Shown here piece by piece: positions 1 through 7,867 of a stretch of 17,338 bases of DNA; positions within the stretch are counted from its first letter, which is position 1; each line of letters starts with the position of its first letter. Source of the DNA: Candidatus Daviesbacteria bacterium GW2011_GWA2_42_7 (lineage in GTDB: Bacteria > Patescibacteriota > Microgenomatia > Daviesbacterales > UBA10151); contig LCEJ01000007.1 of assembly GCA_000997105.1 (NCBI GenBank), positions 1-17,338 of the forward strand, given 5' to 3'. A model generated the notes under the pieces. The model did not search any database. It worked only from the letters and a program-made list of their open reading frames with translations, and was not told the DNA's origin. The translations under genes and the position numbers were made by a program.

Positions 1-575
1 GTAACGGTATTAGTAAACTTGCCCAAAGCATTACCTATCGCGATCACCGTTTGGCCCACCTTAAGCTTTGAGGAATCTCCAAGCTCTAAGGCTTTAAGGT
101 CTCCCCCGTCAATTTGCACAATCGCCAAGTCCAGAATCGGATCACGGTAAATTTTACGGATCTCATATTTCTTCCCGTCTTTTGTGACAACGTTATACTT
201 AATACCTGTCTCTGACACTACGTGTTTGTTCGTAACAATAATCCCTTTGCCTGAAACTACAAATCCGGTGCCGATAGTTGAGTCTTGGCTTTTGGGTAAG
301 GAAAATGGGTCAAAAGGATTAACAGTCCGGGTTGTAGCACCAATAGCTACCACCGAAGATGAAGTTTTATCCACCACATCTATCACAACATTCTCCTCAT
401 CTAAAACTGTCGTCCTCTGCTCTATGGGAGACTGGACCATAGGTAACCCTTTTTGGACCTGTAAATAACCTTTTGAAGCTAACTGGAAAACGCCAATCCC
501 TGCCAGTAACCCTAAGGCAACTGCCAAAAATAAAGTTGATATTTTTGGATGGGACGGGGAAATTTTAGATTCCAT
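1..575 (-). CDS. HtrA/DegP-type trypsin-like serine protease, N-terminal part, cut by window edge
   Basis: The first 191 codons of an envelope-anchored S1C serine protease, which degrades or processes misfolded exported proteins. Residues about 12-32 form one hydrophobic membrane anchor. A linker follows, and the protease domain starts near residue 65. The catalytic His is visible in TNKHVV (His118) and the catalytic Asp in DPILDLAIV (Asp149). The catalytic Ser (usual GNSGGP) and any PDZ domain lie beyond position 1. The ATG at 575 is chosen because it precedes the membrane anchor and has a TATAAT box 9 nt upstream. The broken S41 protease gene ends 15 nt upstream, so the two proteases sit in tandem, but this gene probably has its own promoter. 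Family assignment is firm; the substrate is unknown. Confidence 0.9.
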   Translation of the reverse strand, partial: MESKISPSHPKISTLFLAVALGLLAGIGVFQLASKGYLQVQKGLPMVQSPIEQRTTVLDEENVVIDVVDKTSSSVVAIGATTRTVNPFDPFSLPKSQDSTIGTGFVVSGKGIIVTNKHVVSETGIKYNVVTKDGKKYEIRKIYRDPILDLAIVQIDGGDLKALELGDSSKLKVGQTVIAIGNALGKFTNTV

Positions 576-584
576 GCACTTTGA

Positions 585-590
585 ATTATA
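585..590 (-). promoter_or_regulatory. -10 box of the HtrA-like gene
   Basis: A perfect TATAAT on the minus strand starts right after the TGA that ends the S41 reading frame, 9 nt before the ATG at 575. Transcription would begin 2-3 nt before the start codon. No good -35 hexamer is visible. Confidence 0.5.
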
Positions 591-1726
591 TCACTTGTCC
601 AGTATCTCCAAAGCTTTCTCCATTTGCGGGTCTTTCTTTGGATCTTCTACTTCACCCACCACCGGGTCTACCTTAATATCAGGTGTGAGCCCGACATTGT
701 GCACCCAATGCCCGTCAGGGGTTAACCATTTTGCCGTCGTAATATGGATACCAGTATCTTCCGCCAAATCCTCAGTTGATTGGATTGTTCCTTTACCAAA
801 TGACTGCTAACCTACCAAAGTCCCCCTTTCCCTATCCTGCATTGCCCCGGCAAAAATTTCGGACGCTGAGGCCGACATTCCGAAGAGACATAAACAGCCG
901 CATCTAAAAACCCGCCCGGATTATTGCGGATATCAACGATTACCCCTTCGGGGGCGCTTGCCAAAGCCTGGCTTACAGCCTCATCCCACTCACCTTTAGT
1001 CTTCTCCCCAAAGCCTGAAAGCCTTATATAGCCTATTTTCCTCCCCGATTTAGTAGATTTAGCTTCAAATTCAACGGTTTTGACAATAATTGTATCCCGG
1101 ACAATAGAAACCTCCTTCGGCTTAGTTTCACCATCCTGTAAAAGGGAGAGCGTCACTGTTGAACCTTTTGGTCCGCGTATCAAACTCACTGCCTCAGGCA
1201 GGGATAAAATAGTGGCATCTTTCTTATCAATCTCTAAAATAATATCACCGGCCAAGACTCCGGCTTTATAGGCAGGAGTGTCCTTTAATGGGGCTATAAC
1301 CACCAACCTTTTATCTTTGTTATATCCCAATTGGATACCGACCCCCTCAAAAGCCCCTCCAAGTTGCTCCTTGGTAGATTTTTGTGCCTGAGGAGGCAAA
1401 AAAACCGTGTAAGGGTCGCCCACCGCCGCCACCATCCCGGCGATAGCGCCATAATAAAGCTTTTGCGGGTCAATAGCCTTTTTGTCTATATATTTGCTGG
1501 AGACTAAATCCCAGGTGTCCCAAAACAATTTAAAATCTATATCAACATTTTTACCCTGGGGGGGTTGGTTGGTAATCTTAACATTTGGCTTGTAATTTTC
1601 TATCCTGACAGCATAATCCTTGTGGCCCAACTGCCAACCCAAAACAAAAACTAAAACAATGATAATAAGGGATCCTAAATTAACTTTAGGGCATGCACTT
1701 TTGATTCTACCTGTAAAATCTTTCAT
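591..1726 (-). pseudogene. S41 C-terminal-processing protease (CtpA-like), broken by internal deletion and nonsense codon
   Basis: The N-terminal part shows a membrane anchor (residues about 18-32), the usual helical N-domain ending in GDPYTVFLPP, a PDZ domain (about 110-195) and the start of the S41 core at DIRNNPGGFLDAAVYVSSE. After SSE, near position 878, the sequence jumps in another frame to SASASEIFAGAMQDRERG, the catalytic-serine segment. About 40 residues that normally lie between are missing. The frame-shifted reading stops at 812. The C-terminal frame then meets a TAG (807-809) exactly between LVG and QSFGKG, where this family has Lys or Glu, and continues to TGA at 591-593 with a normal CtpA tail. 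Two independent lesions suggest decay, but a closed assembly gap plus a base error is possible. The ATG at 1726 is taken; no Shine-Dalgarno is visible. Confidence 0.85.
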
Positions 1727-1756
1727 AGTTTTTGATCTTTGATTTTTGATTTATTC

Positions 1757-2819
1757 TTATCCTATCACTTCCAAGTTCTGATATGGTACCTGTATCTTTT
1801 GCCTCCTCCCCGAAACTCCTACCATATAACTTTTTATCCCGGAAGGAAGCGCGGTCAAGGACTTATCGATCGTCTCTACCAAACCCTGAAAACCTAAGGC
1901 AGGACTATAGACAACCCGTACTGTCATCCCTACCTTAAGGTCTACCGCTTCCGCTCCCGGCAAACCTCCGGTATATGTATTTGCCGGTAATCGGGTTTTG
2001 CGGATACAAATCATACTGCTTGGGTCATTAATTGGCAATATTAACCGGGCTTGATGCCCATCCAGGAAAGCATATTTTCCATTATGCTGCTGCAGCACCG
2101 GGAAAATATCCTCTCCGATAGGGATAGCGCCAAACCCTTCGGTAACCATAATAGTTAACCCCACATCAGACCATACTTGTTGTACTGTCTTAACCACCTC
2201 CCCGGCCATCGCCTTAAAATCCCCGGCGTTAATCCCCCCGGAAATTATCCCCACAACCCCGCAAGCAGCCGACTTTTGCAAGGCCTCGGGAAGCACCATC
2301 CCACCCCCGACTATAATTGACCCCCGCATACTTTCTGTAATTTGCTTGGAACTTATTAAATCCCCTGCCGACCCTACTATTTTTATTATTATCTAAAGCA
2401 TCCACTACACCATAAACCCCGCTTATAAGCTTGCTTGGCTTTGGCACAAGCTTCAGCCTTAGATTACCTTTCTCCTCATCAATACAGTCCACCACACCGT
2501 CAACAGGAGAAGTAATCAACTTCTTCCTCATCCCAAATAGATATTTTCCCTCTGCCAAAAGCTCCCCCTGAAAAATAGTTTGCCCTATTTTTGGTTTCAA
2601 ATGACGGGCAACCTGTTTGGGGTCTACCCCCAGCTCAGAAGTTAAATGGATCGTCCTAAAACCTACCTGGGTCTGACCCTCCCCTAAAATATCTCCCGGG
2701 GAAACCTCTTGCCCTACTGCAACATGCACTTTCCCCCGCAAAGAAGGCATCCGTTTGCGGATATGTAAAACCTGTTCCTTGCAAACCCGTAGCCTGGAAT
2801 TTACCAATAAAGCATCCAT
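1757..2819 (-). CDS. Barrel-sandwich/KOW-like conserved protein next to MutL-like gene, frameshifted
   Basis: Two overlapping minus-strand frames make one protein of about 353 residues. The first frame is sensible to DALDNNK. After that the second frame continues with IVGSAGDLISSKQITES, and the switch falls in a run of five A (2380-2384 on the minus strand). Dropping one A restores a continuous protein. The N-terminal half has two barrel-sandwich (lipoyl/biotinyl-like) stretches: VAVGQEVSPGDILGEG and LITSPVDGVVDCID. The middle holds VTEGFGAIPIGEDIF. The end looks like a KOW/SH3-type barrel finishing in VPYQNLEVIG. From memory, a protein of this layout neighbours MutL-like genes in Chloroflexota; its function is not known to me. 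The start is set at ATG 2819, 1 nt after the upstream stop, with GGGGAT just before it. A TTG at 2837 is an alternative. Confidence 0.6.
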
Positions 2820-2820
2820 A

Positions 2821-3426
2821 TTATCCCCGGGTATCAACCAAAAGGCCTAATTTCCCCCCGGCAACTTCTAGAGTGGCATTATCTTTCCCCAAAAGCTTTG
2901 CCGCCCGGGACTGGAAATTAATATCTACTTTGCCGCTCTCGGCAGGTATAACAGTAAGACACCCCACCTTAACCTCATATTTTTGGTCATGGATCCGGAT
3001 TAAAATTGTCCCTGACGGAGAAATTACCTCGGGCTTTATTACACTCCCCAAGTTTTTTAATCCCAAGGTAGCGGATTTTAGTACAATGGAAGTTATGCCC
3101 CTGGGTTTTAAAGCATCTACAAAAGCTACAGCCAAAGTACGTAAATCGGGGAAAAACTGTCCAAATTCTTCCGGGATATAAATCAGCCTTAAATTCTGGT
3201 TTATAAAATCTTGCGGTTGGGTTTTTACCGCCTCACGTAAAATCACCAGGTCGAAGTTAATATCTTCGGCAGAACAAGGGATCGCGGAAGGGTATAAGAT
3301 CCTGTTGCCTAACCGGTTTTCCAAAAGCTTGGCATCAGCTTTTCCGCCAAGCCAGGCTGTAACCATATCAGCAGTTACGGTATTAAGTTTAGGAAAGTGG
3401 TCAAAAAGTCCCGTAAGTTTGGGCAT
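2821..3426 (-). CDS. MutL-like (glutamate mutase accessory-like) protein, C-terminal portion only
   Basis: About 201 residues from ATG 3426. The pattern ADMVTAWL..LLENRLGNRILYPSAIP, then AVAFVDALKPRGITSIVLK, then the tail LEVAGGKLGLLVDTRG, resembles the C-terminal third of MutL-like proteins (glutamate mutase accessory, ASKHA-type fold) as I remember them from Chloroflexota. The N-terminal nucleotide-binding part, usually 300 or more residues, is absent here. The frame is open up to a GTG at 3504, but that stretch (3449-3504) re-reads the end of the rpsR remnant and is unlikely to be coding. ATG 3426 has a TAAACT box 8 nt upstream, so a short gene starting here is possible. A lost N-terminal segment is equally possible. 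The next gene starts 1 nt after this stop, which suggests co-transcription. Confidence 0.5.
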   Translation of the reverse strand: MPKLTGLFDHFPKLNTVTADMVTAWLGGKADAKLLENRLGNRILYPSAIPCSAEDINFDLVILREAVKTQPQDFINQNLRLIYIPEEFGQFFPDLRTLAVAFVDALKPRGITSIVLKSATLGLKNLGSVIKPEVISPSGTILIRIHDQKYEVKVGCLTVIPAESGKVDINFQSRAAKLLGKDNATLEVAGGKLGLLVDTRG

Positions 3427-3448
3427 TAAGGTATAGTTTACCACTAAC

Positions 3449-3665
3449 TTAAATTTGCGGGGAAAACGGCAAAAGCGCCAAGAGGCGGGCGCGTTTAATT
3501 TCACGGCTTATAGTTCTTACAAAAATGGCAGGCTTTTTTTGTACGGACACCCCTCCGGTCTGAACCCTCATCACCATAATTTTCACTCTCTTTTTCTGCT
3601 TTTTTAACAGGCTTTGCTTTATCAGATATATTCGCTTTTGATTTTACTTTTCGGACTGTGGACAT
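3449..3665 (-). pseudogene. rpsR: Ribosomal protein bS18, internal deletion with frameshift
   Basis: From ATG 3665 the frame reads a Lys/Ser-rich extension, then KKACHFCKNYKP, the zinc-ribbon-like start of S18, and hits TGA at about residue 54. Immediately downstream, in another frame, REIKRARLLALLPFSPQI followed by TAA (3449) is the unmistakable S18 C-terminus. The conserved middle (about 35-40 residues, 100-120 nt) is missing, with the junction near 3503-3507. Position and order (rpsF-ssb-rpsR) are the classical ones, so identity is sure. S18 is normally essential. A complete copy elsewhere, or an assembly error, is therefore more likely than real loss. Confidence 0.88.
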
Positions 3666-3674
3666 AGCGGAAAG

Positions 3675-3680
3675 ATTATA
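3675..3680 (-). promoter_or_regulatory. -10 box of rpsR
   Basis: TATAAT on the minus strand, 9 nt before ATG 3665. A transcript would start close to the start codon. It lies in the short gap after ssb, so rpsR may have a promoter separate from ssb. Confidence 0.4.
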
Positions 3681-3714
3681 TCAGGTTTAGGAGGCTTTTT
3701 ACAAGGGAGCCAGG

Positions 3715-4251
3715 TTAAAATGGCAGGTCTTCGTCATCTGCGACCTTCTCTTCTTTTGCTGGATTTTTCTCTTCCGGCTCCTCTGTTTCATTCGCCGGAG
3801 GCGAGTCGGGTTTTTCAGGAGCTGCATCAGGCTTAGCAGGTGCCTGCTCGTCCGGCAGACGGGGCTTAGTCTCTTCGGGATGCACATCTTCTACAACCAC
3901 TTCCTGGCCATAACCACTTTTAGGGGTAAGCAAAATTAAATCTTCCAGGACAATTTCCGCATCCCTCCTTTTACCACCTTCCTGAGGCTCCCATTCCCGA
4001 TATTGTAACCTTCCGGAGATAAAAACCCTGGAACCTTTTTTAATTAATTGGCTGCAAAGTTCGGCCAATTTACCCCAAGCTACTACTTTATGGAAATCAA
4101 CCTCCTCTTTTTTCTCACCTTCGGAAACATAAGTGCGGTTTGTGGCCAAGCCAAAAGTGGCAACTGCAGTACCTGAGGGGACAAAACGGAGTTCGGGGTC
4201 GCGGGTTAAATTACCAATTAGTTCAACTCTATTCCAAGATCTACTAGCCAT
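3715..4251 (-). CDS. ssb: Single-stranded DNA-binding protein
   Basis: 178 residues. The OB-fold domain (about 3-110) is typical: NRVELIGNLTRDPELRF, the VATFGLATN strand, DFHKVVAWGKLAE, and KGSRVFISGRLQYREWE. A long acidic, Pro/Glu-rich disordered linker follows. The protein ends in DDEDLPF, the conserved acidic tip with which SSB recruits replication and repair proteins. It protects single-stranded DNA during replication, recombination and repair. It lies between rpsF and rpsR as in most bacteria. The ATG at 4251 fits the family start (SWNRVELIGNL). A TATAGT lies about 30 nt upstream, so this gene may carry a short leader, unlike many neighbours. Confidence 0.97.
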   Translation of the reverse strand: MASRSWNRVELIGNLTRDPELRFVPSGTAVATFGLATNRTYVSEGEKKEEVDFHKVVAWGKLAELCSQLIKKGSRVFISGRLQYREWEPQEGGKRRDAEIVLEDLILLTPKSGYGQEVVVEDVHPEETKPRLPDEQAPAKPDAAPEKPDSPPANETEEPEEKNPAKEEKVADDEDLPF

Positions 4252-4297
4252 ATATTTTTTGTGTTTTTCTCTTCAACTATACCCTAGACCCTGTACC

Positions 4298-4597
4298 CTA
4301 AACCCTTACTAAAAGGTATCGCAAAATATCTTCCTCTATTTTTAAAGTCTTGTCAAGAGAGGCCGCAACCTGGGGATCGGCGTCAAAAAGGTAATGGGCA
4401 TACCAACCTTTAGTCTGGTGCTTTATAGGATATGCCAAATCCCTTGCCCCCCATAAATCTTCCTTGACCGTCGAAGCTTTAGCGGAGTCGGTCTTACCAA
4501 TCTTTTCAAATTTTTTGGTCACAGACTCTAAAAGCTCCTTGCGGACTTTCTCGTCCAGGTCTGTTTTTAAAACTAAAGTTAAAGCGTAACTGTTCAC
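4298..4597 (-). CDS. rpsF: Ribosomal protein bS6
   Basis: 99 residues from GTG 4597, reading VNSYALTLVLKTDLDEKVRK, the usual S6 first strand. It continues through a charged helix, LWGARDLAYPIKHQTKGWYAHYLF and the final EEDILRYLLVRV. S6 binds the central domain of 16S rRNA as a partner of S18. The frame is open further to a TTG at 4621, but that would add residues unlike the family. The GTG has TACAAT 8 nt upstream and no Shine-Dalgarno. It heads the rpsF-ssb-rpsR cluster. Ribosomal partner S18 is damaged in this window while S6 is intact. Confidence 0.95.
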   Translation of the reverse strand: MNSYALTLVLKTDLDEKVRKELLESVTKKFEKIGKTDSAKASTVKEDLWGARDLAYPIKHQTKGWYAHYLFDADPQVAASLDKTLKIEEDILRYLLVRV

Positions 4598-4617
4598 AAT
4601 AAGGAATTGTACTAATT

Positions 4618-6738
4618 TCAAGCAGCCTTGTCCAGAGGCAGCGGTCCAAAGGAGTAGATTTGAGGAACTACAACTTCTTCCTTCTTAATTATAACCGCCA
4701 TTCTGATTACCTTTGCAGGAGATGTGTCCGAGATAACGTCAGGTAACCTTTCTGCTACCACCAAACTGGTGGTATCCGACGAAACAAATGTCTTTCCGTC
4801 TTCCAATAAGCGCTTTTTAGCTTCCTCCACCCTCCAGGAAATTATAGTGTCCCCCTTTGAACCAACTTCCCCGACCTTATTTTCCTCCAAGCTCATCGGG
4901 ATATCTTCTAAAATTAATGCTTTCCCTGGGTAATCGTGACCGATTATTAGAGCGTTGGTCACAAGATGCGGACTTAAGCCGGCACTGGCCACAATCTCTG
5001 CCACTTCATGGGCCTTTCTCCAGTCTGCCTCACTTACTTCCCTAACCGTAGATATTTCCACCCTATGGCTCTCTCTTTTTGAGCCCACAGGAACTAACCC
5101 TTCCCTTATAGCCGTATCATGAAAAGAAAGTTCTACAGAATGTTCACCTTGGGGGACCTTCAAAATAATATAACCGAAATCTTCCTCAACCGAAAAAGGG
5201 GCACTTTTACCGTCTATCGTTACCTGCCAATCAGGAAAATAGTGGGTATAAAAACGCAGTGTTGCCTCATCCTCCGCTTTAACCAGGTACTTTTTATCCG
5301 TCTGGGTAAAAGCTAAAACCTCCACTTCTGCCTTGCCCGTCTTTACCTCCGCCTCACTCGCCGGAAGGGAAGTAAAGTTTTGAGGTTTACCCGTAACCCA
5401 CTTACTGTCAAAATAATCAACATAAACAAAGAAACTTTTTATATCTTCTTCCCTGCCCAGTAAAAAGTTTTCGTTATTAAAATTAATTTGGTCCTCCGGA
5501 ATAAAGTAAGGGGGGTGGATATTCCAGGAATAAAGGTAAAGGCCGAGGGACATCAGGCCTATCCCCAAAAGGTACCTGTTTTTATTATTCTTAACTAAAT
5601 AAACCCACCCTCCCGCCAAAATTGATGAGGCAAATACAGCCAATATTAAAAACCTCCAGGAAAATTGGAAAAAATACAGCCAGTAGATCCTCTCCCAAAC
5701 AAACATAGAAACCGGCAGTATCATAAAGATAGCAATAAGGAAAACCAGAAAAAACAGCCCGGTTAAAACTAAATTTTCATCCCTTTTCTTGACAGCCGAC
5801 TTTAACAATATTATTAGTGCCCCTAAAACTGCCAGCCAATGGGCAAACCCTAATTGAAAAGGCATCTTGTCATCACACCCCGGCACTGAACCATCATAAC
5901 CCCAGGAATTGGAAAATAGCTGGTTGAAACATACAAAGTTATTACGGAAATCCCCACTGCCAGCCAACGATCCATCAAGGTGGGTTAATCCGGACTCCCC
6001 CAGGGCCGGGATTAAAAAATAGGCAGCCAGCCCAAAACCAAAAGCTAAAGCCAAACAAACTGTCAAAAAAGGCTGCCAACTCCTGTCCCTCCAAAAAAGA
6101 TAAACTATATAAAGCAAAAAGACCGGCAAAAACATGACGGATAAAATATTATGTGATAATAAAAAACCTGCAAATATTACAGCAGTTAAAAAGAGGGGTA
6201 ACCCTGACCTTTTTTCCCAAAGCCGGTTTAGGCTCCATAAGACCGCCGGCACAAAGGCGGCAGCCAAAAATTCCCCCACATCAACCCGGACAAAAATTTG
6301 CACGATATGATAAGGGGCGATCATATAGAAAAAGGCTGAAAGCAGTGCAGGAAAGTTAGTAAAGTGCTTCCGGACAAACAGAAACATAAACACACCGGAC
6401 GCAATCCATGCAGACCAGAGAGTTAAGAGAAAAGACTGGGTGTAGGATAACCCCAAGAATTTTGCCAGGGAAGTAAAATAATAGAACATTGGTTGGTAAT
6501 AATTAAAAACATAGAAGTCATGCCCGGGGAAAACTTTGCCGATAACCCTGACCGGAAATTGGCCTTCCGATAAGGCTTGGTAAAAACCCCTCACATACAA
6601 CATATGGGAAAGGATGTCGTGCCCCCGAAAAAGCTCTCCTCCCAAAAAAGGCAAAGAGATAACCACCAAAAGCACAAGTGATAAGAAAACCGCGGCAACT
6701 TTAAAAAGCGGAGTTGGATCTACGTCCCCCTCACCCAT
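4618..6738 (-). CDS. YfhO/PTPS-related polytopic membrane protein with unrelated C-terminal tail (probable fusion)
   Basis: 706 residues. Residues 1 to about 410 hold ten or more hydrophobic segments. The first extracytoplasmic loop carries GHDILSHMLYVRGFYQAL and FVFNYYQPMFYYF-like features, typical of the PTPS-related/YfhO membrane family thought to act as cell-envelope glycosyltransferases. A soluble beta domain follows, ending in VPQGEHSVELSFHDTAIRE, where this family normally goes on to one last membrane helix. Instead, from about residue 547 (near 5100) the chain changes to a soluble charged sequence of about 158 residues (SKRESHRVEIS to GPLPLDKAA) that I do not recognise. The switch is in frame. 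It may be a real fusion, or a deletion that joined two genes, the second of which originally preceded rpsF. ATG 6738 is supported by a TAAACT box 7 nt upstream. Confidence 0.75.
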   Translation of the reverse strand: MGEGDVDPTPLFKVAAVFLSLVLLVVISLPFLGGELFRGHDILSHMLYVRGFYQALSEGQFPVRVIGKVFPGHDFYVFNYYQPMFYYFTSLAKFLGLSYTQSFLLTLWSAWIASGVFMFLFVRKHFTNFPALLSAFFYMIAPYHIVQIFVRVDVGEFLAAAFVPAVLWSLNRLWEKRSGLPLFLTAVIFAGFLLSHNILSVMFLPVFLLYIVYLFWRDRSWQPFLTVCLALAFGFGLAAYFLIPALGESGLTHLDGSLAGSGDFRNNFVCFNQLFSNSWGYDGSVPGCDDKMPFQLGFAHWLAVLGALIILLKSAVKKRDENLVLTGLFFLVFLIAIFMILPVSMFVWERIYWLYFFQFSWRFLILAVFASSILAGGWVYLVKNNKNRYLLGIGLMSLGLYLYSWNIHPPYFIPEDQINFNNENFLLGREEDIKSFFVYVDYFDSKWVTGKPQNFTSLPASEAEVKTGKAEVEVLAFTQTDKKYLVKAEDEATLRFYTHYFPDWQVTIDGKSAPFSVEEDFGYIILKVPQGEHSVELSFHDTAIREGLVPVGSKRESHRVEISTVREVSEADWRKAHEVAEIVASAGLSPHLVTNALIIGHDYPGKALILEDIPMSLEENKVGEVGSKGDTIISWRVEEAKKRLLEDGKTFVSSDTTSLVVAERLPDVISDTSPAKVIRMAVIIKKEEVVVPQIYSFGPLPLDKAA

Positions 6739-6745
6739 ACGAATT

Positions 6746-6751
6746 AGTTTA
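6746..6751 (-). promoter_or_regulatory. -10 box of the YfhO-like gene
   Basis: TAAACT on the minus strand, 7 nt before ATG 6738, overlapping the stop codon of ychF (6749-6751). The predicted transcript starts at or next to the ATG. Confidence 0.45.
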
Positions 6752-7846
6752 CCCGCTTATTAAAAACTCTACAACATCACCATCTTTCATTTCATAGTCC
6801 TTCCCCTCTGTTCTTACTTTTCCAACTTCTTTTGCTCTTGTCCATGAACCATGAACTAATAGCTCATCACAGCTTATAACCTGGGCCCGGATAAAATTCT
6901 TCATGAAGTCAGTATGAATAACGCCGCTTGCCCTGAGCGCGGTTTCACCGCGTCGAAGGGTCCAAGCCCGAACTTCTTTCTTACCTGCGGTAAGAAACGA
7001 AATCAGCCCCAAAAGATCATAAGCTTTGACAATCAACCTTTCCAAACCGGTCTTTTCTATCCCCAAAGATTTTAGATATTCCACCCTTTCTTCCTCAGAA
7101 TAATCCGCCAACTCCTCTTCTAATTTAGCACTTATTACCACCTCATTTTCATTTTGTTTTCGATCGGATACTTTTTGAATATACCCTTCTTCGGAAACAT
7201 TATAGACATAAAGCATTGGCTTGATAGTCAAAAGCGGCAAATGAGTAAACCAGTCCCGAACTCTTTCGTCACCAATCTCATAATGTCCGATTACTTTCCC
7301 CTCTTCCAAATTCTTCTTAAGCTGGTTTAAGATGTCTAATCTTAATTGCTCCACTGGGTCTTTGGCAGCTTTTACAATTTTTTCCTGGGCAGGAACAATT
7401 TTCTCTATGACCTGTAAATCCGAGAGAGCCAACTCTGTTTCTATAGTTAGCTTATCAGCATCGGGGCTTTCCGATCCTTCCCGGATCACACTTGCATCCT
7501 CAAAGTCCCTGACTACTTCTACAATGGCATCAACTTCCCTAATATGAGACAAAAACTGGTTACCTAACCCAGCACCCGTTGAAGCACCTTTCACTAAACC
7601 GGCAATATCCACAAACTCCACCACCGCCGGCACAAGCGGCGGCAACCCCGGCATTTTCTCCTCATCCCTTACCAATTTTGCTAACTCATTCAGCCGGTCA
7701 TCCGGAACTGCCACCACCCCTACATTTGGCTCAATGGTGGCAAAAGGATAATTTGCAGACAAAGCCACCCTCTTTTTTAACAGTGCATTAAATAATGTAG
7801 ACTTCCCAACGTTCGGAAGTCCAACGATCCCTACTCTTAAACTCAT
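6749..7846 (-). CDS. ychF: Redox-regulated/ribosome-binding ATPase YchF (OLA1 family)
   Basis: 365 residues, full family length. The P-loop GLPNVGKST (9-17), the switch segment YPFATIEPN, the G3 motif VDIAGLVKGAS and the NxxE base-recognition motif in YVYNVSEE (ATP rather than GTP preference in this family) are all present. A helical coiled-coil insert and the C-terminal TGS domain follow, with RAWTLRRGETA, GVIHTDF, FIRAQVI and GKDYEMKDGDVVEF. YchF associates with ribosomes and is linked to translation quality and stress responses. ATG 7846 has TATAAT 7 nt upstream and no Shine-Dalgarno, so the mRNA is probably leaderless. Confidence 0.97.
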   Translation of the reverse strand: MSLRVGIVGLPNVGKSTLFNALLKKRVALSANYPFATIEPNVGVVAVPDDRLNELAKLVRDEEKMPGLPPLVPAVVEFVDIAGLVKGASTGAGLGNQFLSHIREVDAIVEVVRDFEDASVIREGSESPDADKLTIETELALSDLQVIEKIVPAQEKIVKAAKDPVEQLRLDILNQLKKNLEEGKVIGHYEIGDERVRDWFTHLPLLTIKPMLYVYNVSEEGYIQKVSDRKQNENEVVISAKLEEELADYSEEERVEYLKSLGIEKTGLERLIVKAYDLLGLISFLTAGKKEVRAWTLRRGETALRASGVIHTDFMKNFIRAQVISCDELLVHGSWTRAKEVGKVRTEGKDYEMKDGDVVEFLISG

Positions 7847-7853
7847 ACTGGGA

Positions 7854-7859
7854 ATTATA
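7854..7859 (-). promoter_or_regulatory. -10 box of ychF
   Basis: Perfect TATAAT on the minus strand with 7 nt (7847-7853) between it and ATG 7846, which predicts a leaderless or near-leaderless transcript. Confidence 0.55.
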
Positions 7860-7867
7860 TCTTAAAT

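Noticed and set aside
807..809. Stop-codon reassignment or readthrough of TAG to explain the S41 gene
   Set aside because: Other genes in the window end normally at TAG, TAA and TGA, and the same gene also has a deletion; decay or error is simpler.
574..810. Plus-strand open frame of 78 codons
   Set aside because: It is the antisense of the S41 protease C-terminal remnant, which has clear family motifs.
3449..3504. Extension of the MutL-like protein to GTG 3504
   Set aside because: The extra residues re-read the bS18 C-terminus in another frame and do not resemble the family; ATG 3426 has its own TAAACT box.
6931..6960. REP-like word (CCCTGAGC...GTCGAAGGG with a CGCGGT/ACCGCG hairpin) inside ychF
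   Set aside because: It resembles dispersed repeats, but the protein has normal length and good family residues on both sides, so an insertion is not supported; chance or gene-internal similarity is enough.
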